A DNA stretch of 64,000 nucleotides from Sanguinoderma infundibulare (lineage: Eukaryota > Basidiomycota > Agaricomycetes > Polyporales > Polyporaceae): contig JAVLRN010000007.1 in assembly GCA_032821775.1 (NCBI GenBank), forward strand, positions 2,790,001-2,854,000. Direction: 5' to 3'. The translations under genes and the position numbers were made by a program. Below, piece after piece: positions 1-14,702 of this stretch. The notes under the pieces were generated by a model, which was given only the letters and a program-made list of their open reading frames with translations, searched no databases and had not been told where the DNA came from. The stretch's first letter is position 1, and the number at the start of each line of letters is the position of its first letter.

Positions 1-543
1 TTGCCCCCTGTTTCCGCTCCTCCTCTGCTCCAGAGTACATCCTCAAGGCGTTCTGGTAGACCGGCGCCCCGGTGCATTCACGAGGTCGAAGACCCAACAT
101 TTGTCCTCGATGGCGAACCCGACATGTCCACTGCGACGTCTGTATGCCATTGCGTTACCATGGATGAACACGCCGAAGAGGACGACGACCTACCACCCGC
201 AGCGGAGAAACCTCTCCCTTTCCGCTATAATGGATGGATAGACAAGGCAGACGAAAACTCGGAGCTTCAGTTTTATTACCACCGACGCTCTCCACCCACT
301 GCACCATCCTCCGCTTCCACTAGCCGACGAGCGCAGTCCTACTCCGGCTTATCGGCGTCGACGTCGCAGCCACATCCACCTCACCACACCCCAGTACATG
401 CCCGCGCTGGGAGCGGGTCGCGGCGGATCATTACCCCACACAACGTTCCGACGACGGAGTACACTGTCGCGCTGCTCAACGAGCGGGCGAGGCTGCTGGA
501 CGAACTGGCAAAGATCAAGGCCAAGCCCTCGGCGACTAGGTAG
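1..543 (+). CDS. 3' end of an unrecognised protein-coding gene (partial)
   Basis: The frame is open from the first base of the window to a TAG at 541-543, giving about 180 codons with no internal stop. The start lies outside the window. The visible protein is hydrophilic. It has an acidic patch (EEDDDLPP), then a Ser/Pro/His-rich low-complexity stretch, and ends in a charged, probably helical segment (TTEYTVALLNERARLLDEL) followed by a basic tail. I do not recognise the family. The composition and the clean C-terminal helix look more like a real exon than chance, but a downstream exon of a longer gene and a spurious GC-rich frame cannot be told apart from this end alone. Confidence 0.5.
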   Translation: MPPVSAPPLLQSTSSRRSGRPAPRCIHEVEDPTFVLDGEPDMSTATSVCHCVTMDEHAEEDDDLPPAAEKPLPFRYNGWIDKADENSELQFYYHRRSPPTAPSSASTSRRAQSYSGLSASTSQPHPPHHTPVHARAGSGSRRIITPHNVPTTEYTVALLNERARLLDELAKIKAKPSATR

Positions 544-3500
544 GATAATCGTGGGGACTTCCGGACCGTTGTTTTGGCTGCGAACCGTTATGCTCTCGTA
601 TGCTGTTGTCGCCTTCTGATCTTCATGCTATCGTCTTGTTGTTCGGTTAATTAATCTCCGTCAGCTACCCTTCGTATCGTTATCAAGCGCTTTAGTCTCT
701 ACGCGTTCCACTTGCCCTAATACTCAGTACTCAGTTAGCTGATCTCTGCTTCGACACGACACTCTTGTATCTTGTTGCTCATAACCACCACCCCAACGCG
801 TCATGCATGACGGCGTATGTTTTAGAACATGCGCCTCAAAGACGATGACGCAGTTGTGTACTTGTCCATTTCGGGTTAGACCTGCGTTAGTGGCCGATCG
901 AGATTTTTCCTTGGAAGACGTCGATCGGCGGGATTGATGCGCTAACGAGTCATTAGGCGCGGTCAAGCGTTATCAGGGCAGAATGTCGTTATGGCAGGTA
1001 AGTACATGCTTGAAGGCGTCATACTGAGCAGTGCTAATCGCGAACGGCGAGACGTCCTCCCGGGAGTCTTGCGGCCGGAATCTTCATACCGAGGAAATTG
1101 GCTGCGATATGCATTCACCTGTCAGTGCGAAACATCGACCTGGTATGCTAAACTGGCGGGAGCAATTGCACCCTCGCGGACGATCGAACTGCTTATAGCA
1201 AACAGCTATGCGTCCTGTGGAGCCAGGAGCGTGTAACGTAGCATGCGCCCTCATGAATGGAACGCGAACGCGCTGGCGTAACGTAACGTTGCACGCCACC
1301 CGGCAGAACCCCGGGTCCGCCTCTGCGCGACGCAGCCGCATACTGCCTCCGCCCGACCCCATACTGAGTAGTCCCGTCCGCGAAATGCTCACTCGATCGC
1401 GCGTCCGTATCGAGCGAGGTCGACGATCGTCGTGCGGCCCAATGCAGCGACCCACGGCGCGCCCGCCAACGATAATAGGCTATGTGGGGCCGCCGTCGCG
1501 GTATCCTCGGTGCGCCACCGCCCTTCGCCTCGTGCATGCGTACGCCCCACGCGCTGGGACCGCGCAAGAACGCTGCGCGTACGGCAGCAGCTGCGAGAAG
1601 TCGCGGTACGTACGCGAGCACAGTGCCGTTCGAAGCGAGCGCGTCTCCGAGAGCGCGACGGTCGCAGGAACTGGGAGCACCCCAGCGCCGTCCAAGCCGT
1701 GCGGGCAGGGGCTTCTCGGGGACGCTGCAGCTCTAGCTCTGCTCTAGGCGGGCCAGGGGGGCCCTCGAGACGAGAGCTGCGCGCCACCGGTCGGAGAAAG
1801 CACGGTGCGCCTCCGCGCCGCCCCCGACCGTCCGCGGACGACTGCCTCTGGCTGCCTGGAACCGGCAGACACCTGGACTCTCTTGGCGGCTGGAGAGACG
1901 CGAGGGGTACGACGAGGGATTGTATGGCGTGAGCGCGATTATACGGCATGTGCTGACCTGGAAGGGGGGACGAGCGGCCGGCGGACGCCGGGTATGTATG
2001 CGCTGGAAGGCCCAGCGAGGGACGTTGGAACGTCGAACGTTCCTCGGCCGGGCCGCGCTCGCGCAGGCTCGCGCGGGTGTGGGAGGGCCGTGACGGTGTT
2101 TAGCCCGAACGGGGCCTCCGGGAGTAGCCTTTAGACTTGGGGCCCCGGGCTCCAGGCGCAGGGGCCACACCTATCGAGATCGGACTCGAACCGTCCGTCC
2201 GTTTCCGTGAGCGCGGCGCGCGGTTGGGATTGGAAGGGGGGAGGTAAGCTTTTGGGCGTGCGGCGGCAGCAGTTTCGCGTCGTGAGCGGTTTGCCCCATA
2301 CGTGCGCCGCGGGTCGCGCACGCTTGAGAAACGCCCGGCGGGTGGGCGACACTGTATTGAACGCCTGATGGAGAGAGAGGGCAGGGAAGAGTCGGAAGAG
2401 GGGGCGGAAGTGGGAGGATGTTGAGTAGTCGCGCACACGGCGTGCGGGTGTGATGGTCGAGGGCCAGGCCGTGCGCGTGACCGCGCGTTCGTAATGCGTC
2501 CGCGTGCGTGTTGGGAGCGAGAGGTGCACATACCTGGATACGCCGCGCACCAAGTCCGAGAGGGCACCAGATGCATATGCCAGATCGGCGTCCAGGCTCG
2601 TCCCGCAGGCAACTCAACCCAACTGTAGTGATAGGCAAGAATATACCGTGCCGAGGCCAAATTTGCGCCGTCCGTGGAAATGAGACGATCTCGCGATCGA
2701 AGGCGCTGCACCGGCAGGTCGTAGGGGGCAACGCGGGGTGTGCCCAGCGGGTGATGATGGCCACCCTGGGCTAAAGTGTGGGGAAAGGGTTCTGCTCGGG
2801 CGAACTTCGCCCTTTCTTGAGGGTTTCCCCGCAGTGAGCTGTGTGAAATACGATGGTGTTGTGGAAGGGACGGGGATAGCATGGCGCGTCGGCACAACTG
2901 GAAGAACCTTGAGGATGCAGGGGCCCGACGGGGGAGGAAGGAAAAGAGACGGTATCGCTGAGAAGCGTTCAGTATACGACGCGGCCGGCTACCGAGCAGA
3001 AGGGTGGAGTAGGTTGGGCTCTGGAGACAGAAGCTAGAACTCTGTCGTAGAATAGAAGCGTGCGTGCCTGGTGCGGGTACCCGAGTGATGTGCTCCCGCC
3101 CTGTCGCATGTTTTTCATGCCCTATTCGCCGAAAGTCGGAAGAGGGATTGACCAAAAAGGTGCCACGCGAGACCTCGTGACGATTCTGAGTGCAAAATGC
3201 ATTGGACGCATTAATGACATTATAGAAAACATGTTTGGTAGAAGAGAGAGCGTGACAGCAAGCACGTTCTGGATGGGTAGAAGTGAGTGAGCGAGGTTCG
3301 TCCAGACGGTAATGAAAGGCCGGGAGAAACAGGGACCGCGTTGTGATGTATGTCCCAAAACGTGCTCTCGGCTGGACCACGTTTGTACGATCGCGGCCCT
3401 CGTTTGTACGGCACAGACGGATGGGTGCGCACATGCTGGGCCTAAGCCCGCAGCCGCATAATGGATGAGGACGCGTCGCTGCCAAGGGCGCTCACCAAGG

Positions 3501-5160
3501 ATTTATGGGTGTTGCATGCCGGTGGGGGACAAGGCGGAGGACTAGAGCATGGGCTGGCATGGCGAGCTCGGGGACCTGGGACGGGCAAACTTCCAAGGAA
3601 GAACACACGGCTATCACCGTCGCGCTGGCGTCAACGGCTTCGCGCTTCGTTCCAGGGCGTGGGGCGCTTCGGGACTTCTGGAGGACATCTTTGGCTTCGT
3701 GGGCGATGCGGGGACGCGCCGCGAACAGTCTCGAGCTGAAACAATCAGGATGGGCCGGCGTAGACGTCGAGGTGGGCCATAGAACGCAGTCAAGAGACCT
3801 CTGACCTATATGAGCGGTGCTATAGATGCTGCGACGCCGTCTGCTTGTCGCCTACTGACCGCGTGCAGTAAACGTTCTTCTGACTCGCGATCGGTAGCAG
3901 GATGGGCTGCGAATGCAAGGGACAAGGGGAGGCGAGTGTCGTAACGAGGCCACATGGGACGCTTGCCGGGTCGCACGTTCACTCGGCCCTGAGAAAAGAC
4001 TGAGAGCGGGAGGAGAGCGCGTCGGGCTCCCCAGAAAACGGAGCGCTGGGGTGGTACGCAGCCCCACGTCATCGCCAGGAGAGGAAGGGGAATTGTCGAG
4101 AAGGGAGAGAGCCGTGTCGGCAAACCTTGATGACTGCACCCGGACGCACACTGGGCAGGGCGAGAAAAGGATCAGCGTGGCTCGAATGGACCGAGGACTA
4201 TCAAACCTGAGCGACATCAAGGCGACATGGACCGCGCTGGGCCGTGATAGCGTCACCGCATGTGTCTCACGGCTCGCGTTTGCGACCGAGCGCAATCGCA
4301 ACCGCCGACCACTGCGGGGGTACTCGCGTCAGTAAGCTCTTGTCGGGAGTTTTCGGCGATGTGGAGAGAGGACGACCGACGGCGCCCATAAGATGAGACA
4401 TTGGGGGGTTAGACTGTCGTCCAAGTCAAGGCGGTTCCGCGTGGCTATCTCTGTTCGGAGGCATGCTATGGGGTGCCGACGGGGTGAGCGAGGGCCCCGT
4501 GGGGACGATGACATGGTTGCGGAGGCCTGTGATTTTCGGCCGGGATGGGATCTGGAGATGGCAGAGATCGGCGCAGAGGTCGTGTAACGCATCTGAGATG
4601 GTGGATTGCCGCGGACTGTGGGTCCTGGACCACAAAGGAGGACGAGCGGCGCTGCGGCCGATAAGAAATCAAGGAGCCGGTGGTTGCACCGGAGGCGGCG
4701 GCGGCGGCGGCGGCGGGGAGCATGCCCGTCCGTGCACGCACGAACGGCCGGGGGAGGGGGGATCTGCAGGCGGACGGTTTCCGGACGGAGGGACGGAAGA
4801 TAGTCGGAAAGCGGTGGAGAGTGCGAGGCGAGTGCTATCGGAGTGCTATCGCAGGGAGGGGCGTGGCGGGAGATGGCGAAACGTATCTGCCTGTCGCTGC
4901 CCTCGCTCGCGCGTTCGCTCGCCGCCTGGTCGCGCCATCGATGGTCTCCGCTGACAACGACGGCCGGAGCCCCAGTCTGCCGCTCAGAGTCTCGCGCTTT
5001 CATCTGCAAATTTTAGACACAAGAACGGAGCCGGTGCCCCTCTCGGCACTTCCCCACCGTCCCCCACCTCCCCCACGGCGCCCACGGGCCCTGCCCCTTC
5101 TCGCTCCGTAACGGCTGCGACCATCTCAATCTCCATCTGCCACGCTGCGTGATATCTCTG
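544..5160. other. 4.6 kb GC-rich stretch without a recognisable gene
   Basis: Many open frames overlap on both strands here, as expected where GC is high and stops are rare. None shows a domain, signal peptide, conserved motif or convincing exon structure. The longest is a 461-codon minus-strand frame (2100-3485), whose product is rich in Arg, Ser, Pro and His and matches nothing I know. The stretch may hold a long 5' leader or promoter for the creA gene to its right, or an unannotated non-coding transcript; that is inference. Confidence 0.5.
4694..4714. repeat. (GGC)7 trinucleotide run
   Basis: Seven perfect tandem GGC units lie inside the gene-free region upstream of creA. No reading frame that I trust contains them. 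Confidence 0.8.
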
Positions 5161-5620
5161 GGGTGCACAGGGGACAGCCCTCTTCTTCCGACGCCCTTTC
5201 GCCGCCACGACCCCGCTTCGCTCTCGCCCCCACCTCCCGCTAAGCCCTCGCTCGCTGTCCGTCTAGAATCCCGCCGGATCATCCGCGGTGCGACCCCATC
5301 CCCTCATATCTGCTGCTTCTACCCGTCACCTTCCATTTCCTCTCCCACTCCCTGCCCCTGCACTCGCTACCACCCCCTCGTCCCAATTCAGTCAACGCGG
5401 GGTAATCTCCACATCCACACTTCCTCCCGACCGCCGCGCCAGGCCTTCCTCCACCGACTCCTCGCCGAACCCTAGCCCTTTCTATAGATACAGATCTTCG
5501 CCCAGCTCCACCTTACATTAATCTCCTCCAGGTCAGTTCCAAAACGCGTAACTCCCCACCAGGACACTACTAATACCCCCTCCCTTGTCCTGCCCGCCTT
5601 CTCCTTCTCTCCCTTTCCCC
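5161..5620 (+). promoter_or_regulatory. Pyrimidine-rich promoter/leader of creA
   Basis: The 460 bp before the creA start codon are strongly C+T-rich on the coding strand, with long CT tracts around 5310-5360 and 5580-5620. This is typical of fungal core promoters and leaders. A possible TATA-like element, TCTATAGATA, lies at 5481-5490, about 135 bp before the ATG. The transcription start cannot be placed from sequence alone. Confidence 0.45.
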
Positions 5621-7940
<2,320 letters not shown>

Positions 7941-10900
7941 GTAAGCTCGGGCGCGGGGTCGGTACCAGACCGCCAACGAGACGCGTCTCTGGACTGGGTC
8001 TCGGGAGTTCGTTGAAGCTTCGCGCTTCGAAGCGCTTCGAAACTTCGTCGTAGAAGGAGTCGACGAAGATGGTTGAAACTAGCCCCGGCAGCGGGCGATG
8101 CGCCGTAATGTACACTTGTGCTATTGTTTGGTCTGTTTATCTGTGTCCTTCATGTTTCAGACTATACCCCGGACGAGCCAGCTTGTGTAGCCTTGGCTTC
8201 GCTTCCAGCATCTCCATCAACCCACCCATCTCATTCTCATATCCTCTGATGCCAACTATAGATGCCACCACTCTGCATATTGTTTCCTATCTCGTGTGTA
8301 CAATCACAGCTATTCATACGACCCCCACACGCTTCGGTCTTCACGGTCGGCTTCTGACTCTCATGACTATAATTGTATTCTGCCGCTGCAACACTAATCG
8401 TGCTCACGACATTCCTTGTGCGTTCGACGCTCGTTCCATACGGTCCTGCCGCCTAGACTCGGACTCGCCTCGCTAGTATAGATCATACAGACGCTGCCCA
8501 GTTCGTACGTTACTTCTGTAGAGCCTCGGACGCCGTGATGTCCCTTCCCACCGCGTACCCCCGCTTCGGCCTAGACCCCATTGACACCCACCCCTCACTG
8601 CTTCTTTCGCGTAGCACCGCCGGCTGCACATCATTCCCACCAACCATCGCTATGGTTAATGCCCTTTCTTTCGTCACTTTCTTGACACGTGCGGTTCTCG
8701 CCCTTGGGCACTCCGGTGTTCATGACATTATTAGCTGCATACCCGTACCCGCTCCTTGCTTGTTTGTCCCCCGACGTTACGTACTTTATATACCTAGTAG
8801 ACGCTTGATTGGGTTCGCTGTGGACGCCGACGCCGACGCTTACGACTATATAGATTGTGCTCTAGATCCCTGCAGGTATTTAATCCGTACGAATAGATTG
8901 TTTGGTGGCCTGGATGGATGGTCATTGGTGAGTGTCAATAGTCGACGCACGCGTGTGCGTGTGTCGGGTGACGTACGAGGACCGTCGAAGGGAAGCCAAC
9001 GCTGTTCCTTGTGTTGTCCGCGTTCGACCTGGCCTCGTCTCGACTGTGGCCAGCTGTGCGGACTTCCCATCACGCCTGGGAGGCGATTGTGGAGTGAAGT
9101 CCTCGGAACACGTTTTCCACTGCCACGGTCGTCGTGGTGCGCCGGCGACTTATTTAGACGTTCGCAGCGGGGATCAAAGGTGCGTGATGGCTTTGCCAGC
9201 CGACCATGCAGCCTCGTTGATAATTTTCGCTCGGAATGTTAGCAGGAGGAAATTTTAGAGTCTGATGTCTTCATCCTCGGATGTCAGACGTGACTCGTGG
9301 TAGACTTCGAACAGCAGGTCGTCGGAGTCGAAAGACCTGTAATGCTTGTACCTGTTGGTCATCTGGACCAGGGGCACGGTGGGCACATGTCGAAAACATT
9401 TGAAATTACGAATCGTGGTATGTTCGAACCGGCAGGACGTGCCCCAGCGGCGGTACCTTTTTTCTCCAGCCATGTTTCCCAGCTATCGTTTGCTCACAAG
9501 GGTTTTTGCAGAAGCTCCCAAACTCGTCCTCTTCCTCCTCCGAGCTGCAGGGTCCACCGCGTAGGCCGGTAAGTACGTCGCTTCCCATTCCTAGAAGCCG
9601 GCGGTCAAACGGCGCGTGTAGTGACGGATATGCACTTTCCGCCTGCGGGTAGCCGAGAGTTTGGTCGGTGGGTTGGACCCTTACATTTTACCTGACAGGC
9701 GGGAGGGCTCGCCGTGTTGCGGGCGAAACGTACGGTATTTGCGCTCCGCAGTGTGTTGCTCCCCTCACGCTTGGGTTGCTGCCAAACCGTTACTGCAGTA
9801 TCTCGGGACCGGTACGTCCAGTGGGCTTTGCCTTTTCGACTTACCCTCCAGTTTATTGTGGTCAGGCCTGCAGCGCCATCCATTCGGCGCCTTCCAGGCA
9901 CAACTCTTCCGAGACTGTGGTTACGAAGTCACCGGCGAGGTCACGTACTTCCGATCTTACGCCCCCTTCGGTACGGCAGTCGGACTGGTTCTGGGTCAGT
10001 GTTTGATGCCCGATAATGTCGATCGATTTTCCCCAGGACGAGGTCGCCATCCTGCTGGGACGGTTTGCAAATTCGCCGGCGAACGTCGTCGACGACCGAC
10101 GACGGGTGACCGCTGCGGGAAATGGCTTCGTGCCGGGCCTTTATGGCATTTTACGTACCCCTCCTCCCACCCCCCACGCGTTCGCTTTTCCTCTTTCCTC
10201 TCGCCCCTGGTCGTCCGACTCGGTAGGCTCTCATCCTCGACAGCGTCCGACGGCGCGAGATCGGCCCCGTGCCCGTCGAATCGCTGCCTTCCGTCCGAGG
10301 GGCGTTTCCTCTTCATCCTCGGACTCCCTCGGGCATCTTGCGACATACATACCACGGCGCTTTCCGATTGCGCGACTCAATCGCCAGCCTCCCTCATCCG
10401 GAAGTAGGCAGTGGACTGCGGACTGACGTTGCTCGAGTCACAAGGTTGCCTGTTTTGTGCCGCTTAGCGGTCGGCGGCCACCGCTGGCAATCTCGGGGGC
10501 GGCTCGAACGTGGAGTCGGTAAGTGCCCGGAAACCACGGTCGCGCCGGAGTACGTAGGTGATTGGGGTCGCGTGGAGGCTGCGTCGGATGCTTTACATGG
10601 TGCGAGTCGTGGGAGTGCATCGCAACCTGGGCTTGAGGTGTGTTGGAGAACGTCTGCTGGAAACTGACTAGTAGGACTTCAAGCGAGGGGAGAGGCTTCT
10701 GGGGAGCAGAGATACGGCGGCGACTCCGCGGCTCGCTGCCCCACAGATATTGCGCGTCGTGTCGGTAGAAGGTATACAATAAGTATGAGATTTAGTGTAC
10801 GACCCGGCTGTTAATTTGGTAAGCTGACCTCTCCACTTTCTAGCCCATGCACGTTTAGATACGGGAGACATACGCCAGCCATTCAACACTGCGTTATCCA

Positions 10901-12342
10901 TCAGATCTGCGGGGCGTTGAATGCGCCCCTCGTTGTCTTAGTCCGAGTCCATGGACTAGATACTCATGGGCAAGCCTACCAACTGATACATGGGCAGCGT
11001 GTTTAAGGGAGAGTTCATTTCGGCACTTTAGGTGAATATTCCGTTGCGTGCTCGGCACACCTCTCTGTTCTAACACAAGTTCAAGTTGCATCACCATTAC
11101 TTAATTGGTTACCCTTGTGCCCGTCTCTCCACCACGGGCGTCTCAGTTACCATATGTGGACGCGCCGAGCGATCGAATAAGTAGGAACATGTCGCAACTA
11201 CAAGAAGGTCATATTTTGCTTGTGGGCCGATAAGCAAAAGTTCTGTGCCACATTCTTAGATGCAACTACTTCACCCCATTCCAGGCAGACCACGAGAAAA
11301 TGTGTAACCAAAACTTCAAGTTAAGCGGGGTCACGCATCGGTGGAGGAGCAGTTGTTTGTTGATCGAGGGGGATGTAATGGGCGGCTTGCCGGCACAAGG
11401 TTCGGAGACGAGGGAGAGATGAATTCGGGCTACACCCGATATAGGTATGTGCTTTTCGAATAGTAGCGAGTGTCGTGAGCGTCTGGAAGCACTGCCGAGT
11501 CACTGCTGTTGAAATGTGTTCTCCGGCGGTCTGTGGAGGTTAAGCCTGGGGACAACACGAACTCAACTTGTTGTCAAGTAGACCTGACCATATATCCAGA
11601 CCGCCGGAGTGTCGCATGCCGGGACTGTATGAAAACGTTGAATCAAAGACGTTATATAACGGGCTGTGGTTCAGGAAGGGGACAACTTCAAAGAAGGACT
11701 AATAGTAGCACAATACGTACCCATGCGGTCAACCGGCTCGTGACCTCCGGCAATAAAAGTTGGGGCCAGCTTCTGGGCGAGCACCTAACGCGGAACCCCT
11801 GCTCTCAGAGGGGGTCCCGATGACGGAAGTCGGACGCGTGAGCCCATGTCGAGGTGACATCGTACCAGCATTCAGCCGCAGGGGTTGGCATATGGCTTAA
11901 AAACGACAATTTATCTTCTATCCTGCTAGCTTATTTTTGAGTAGGGATCGACAAAACCCGTACAATGTACAGTACCGCACACGCACTTTGCTGTCGTTCT
12001 GTGTCACTTCATGGCAATGTTGGCATGGCGAGGCTGGTGGGATTCGACAAACTCCGATAGCTCTTCTTAAAGTTACCCGCGGATCGACGCGCAAAGCAAT
12101 GAATCCGAGGAGCAGGGGAAATGTGTGATTAGCGGTATTCGCAGCGGCGGCCAATGGACGAGAGGTTGAAGGAAGTAAGTTACAGCGAACGGGCGCTTTC
12201 CAGAACACGTCCGAGTTTGAGCGCCAGTACTTGGGTCTTTTCCTTCCTGATACCATCGGCCCTCAGAAATCCATTGTTCTCCCGCTTGCTGCTTGTCCGA
12301 CGCCTGGGTCCAAACGCACAAGATTCGACGCGCGGCTTGACG
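7941..12342. other. 4.4 kb without a recognisable gene
   Basis: This lies between creA and the dynactin p62 gene. Several frames of 100-250 codons exist (for example 8535-9242 and 9661-10407, plus strand), but their products show no domain or family resemblance and no exon-like structure. GC falls toward 10.9-12.1 kb. Part of it must be the creA 3' UTR and the DCTN4 promoter. I see no mobile element in it. Confidence 0.5.
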
Positions 12343-14258
12343 ATGGCACCGAAGATTGAATACTACTGCCCTTGTCTCGCGGAATCACCATATCCGCCAC
12401 TCCCCCACCTCCCATCGTCTTCATACAGCTTCCACCCGCTCCACAACCTTTTCTTCTGCGAGGAGTGCGATGCGGTCAGGTGCAACAGATGCGTTTTGGT
12501 GGAAGTGAGTGGGTACTACTGCCCGAACTGTCTGTTCGAGGTCCCCAGCGCAAGCGTACGCGCAGAGAAGAACAGGTCCGTCGTCTTCTTTCTGCCCCCT
12601 CTTGGTGAGGAGTTGACCCCTTGCATTAGATGCGCACGGAATTGTTTCCTCTGTCCCAACTGCCGGAATACCCTGACGGTGGTCCCGTCCGATCCGCCAG
12701 AGAACGTGGACTCTAGGACGTCTCCAATTGTGTCGACTACCCTCGGCGAGCCTCCCTTCTTCCTATACTGCAATCACTGTCGATGGGACTCGGCAGAAGT
12801 GGGGATCACGTTCGAGAAGCCTACTGGTCTTGCAGGTGTGTCTGTTCGACCGCATTACACATAAAAAGGCGCATATACTCACCCCGCACAGCACAACTGC
12901 AAAAGTTCGAGGACTCCGCACCGGAATCGCTCGAGTTCGAACGGCTGAAGGAACACTTTGAGCCCTTTTTACGTGCATCCTCTTCCTCTACCGCCCTCCC
13001 CAGCGCATCCTCACATCACGTCCATACGAACCCCATCACAGCTGCAGCCTCCTCCGCGCTCGCGCGTGACATTCCCGGCGTGGGCAAGTACAATCCCCTT
13101 TCACGCTCGCGCGTTGGTCGCGAGAAGGCCGCACACCGGCAAGAATACCCAGACTACAAGAGCAGGGTGGAGGTCGGCAACGCGGCCGCGCTCGGCGGGG
13201 AGGTGGATGTCGAGTTTCTGAAGCACCTCGAGGATGTGAGCGAGGTTGCCGCGCTGGAGCAGAGATGGACGAATAGCTGGGTGTCTCCCTTGCGTGCGAG
13301 GTGAGCAGCGTGGCCATCGAACGTCGGGGAAGCTGATGAACATCCCGCCCAAGTGATCTCAAGCCGCTTCGAATACCGCTGCAGTCGAAGAAGTCGAAGC
13401 GTTGCCCGAGCTGCCGCCACATCCTCATCAAACCGGAGCAGAAGGCGCAGTCCGTAAGGTTTAAGATCAAGCTCGTCGCCGCCAACTATCTGCCAGCGAT
13501 TGCTGTCACGCTGCCACACGCGCAAGCGGCGCTGGAGATGATGAAGCGTTCGGCCAAGTCGGCCTCTGCAGTTGCTGCGGTCGAAGAACAGCAAGCCGCG
13601 GGCGCGCTCATTGCTGGCCACTCATACTCGTTCCATCTCGCGTTCAAGAACCCGCTCTACGACCCTATACAAGTACGGCTGGCGAAGGCGGTGACCCCGG
13701 CGCCGATGACAGAAGATGCTGAGGCAGCTGAGCGGGCGCGCCGGAATACGTTCCAAATTCAGCTGCCGAGTGCTGCGTTCCCAGTGGGCGCGTATGCGGA
13801 GGCATGGGAGTATGACGACGAAGACGAGGACATGTTTCTGGACGACGACGGGATGGAGCTCGTCGACGCGCGGGGCAAGAAAGGGAAGGATGGAAGGGGC
13901 AAGGCTCGTTCGGTGGGAATTGTGGAAAAGCGGGCAAACGTCACGATCGTCAGCGGGGAGGTGCTCATTCCAAAGGAGGCGCGCGGAGACGTGAGGGTGA
14001 GTGCGCTCCTCAATTGTCGTGGCTGTTCGGCTGCAGGCTAATTATACCGGATGGCGACGCGGTCAGTTCAACATGCTCGTCTCGTACACGTACCGATCAG
14101 ACGACCCAGAGCCGTCAGAAGAAGCAGATGTGGGGACGCCCTCTCGGTCACATGCGTCGAGCAAGGCACCAGAGATGAAGAACTTCTCATTCTACACCGT
14201 CATCGACCTTGGGTCTATTATGTATCGAGAGGAGCCCAAGGTTACTGCGGACTTGTAA
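12343..14258 (+). CDS. DCTN4: Dynactin subunit p62 (DCTN4 family)
   Basis: Exons are 12343-12835, 12892-13300, 13354-13996 and 14037-14258, joining in frame to about 588 residues. The N-terminus carries a run of CxxC pairs (CEECDAVRCNRC, YYCPNC, CIRCARNCFLCPNC), the zinc-binding cysteine cluster of dynactin p62. The middle has the family's DLKPLR segment and a further pair (SKRCPSCRH). The C-terminal half is beta-rich and ends after VIDLGSIMYREEP. Dynactin p62 sits at the pointed end of the Arp1 filament and supports cargo and cortical targeting of the dynein motor in the cytoplasm. The third intron (13997-14036) is only 40 nt, the shortest inferred in the window. An Asp/Glu-rich insert lies before the final intron. 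Codon 1 at 12343 follows directly into the first cysteine motif, so this start is likely. Confidence 0.9.
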
Positions 14259-14702
14259 GTAGAGGATGTTGTCGTTCGATACACTGGTGGTGGGGGGGGG
14301 GGGGAAATGGGGCCACGGAATCACGGATTATGTCCGACTGGTAAAACCTGCCAATGTCGAAGCGGTCGGTGCCTGTGGCAGAGGCTACGCTACGCCGTCG
14401 GGCCGTCCAATGGCTGCACGTGGCGAGTGACCAATCCGAATCTGCGCCGGAGGACGAGTGGAGGTCTGATCGCGGATGGCTGGAGATGGTGGCCGCTGGT
14501 GGCCGTCTCCGGGACCCTGGATACGCCGAGCCTCACCCTCAGGCTTGTAGTGATAATGATGTGCGGTCTGCGGATGCGCCCGCCTTTCTCTTCCCCGTTC
14601 TCCTCCTGAGGCCCACCTTCTCTTCTGCTTGTCTTCTTGTATGCTGCTGTGTCGGCAGTGCCAGACGCAAGCATAATTTCCGCTCGTTTCTTGCGGCAGG
14701 CC
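14259..14702. other. Spacer between DCTN4 and the next gene, with a poly-G run
   Basis: The 444 bp spacer contains a run of 13 consecutive G at 14292-14304. Nothing else is recognisable. It presumably holds the DCTN4 3' end and the promoter of the downstream gene. Confidence 0.6.

Noticed and set aside
8535..9242. 235-codon plus-strand open frame downstream of creA
   Set aside because: No recognisable domain, no exon signals; probably creA 3' flank.
9661..10407. 248-codon plus-strand open frame
   Set aside because: No motif, odd composition, and overlapping frames on the other strand; looks like a chance frame in GC-rich DNA.
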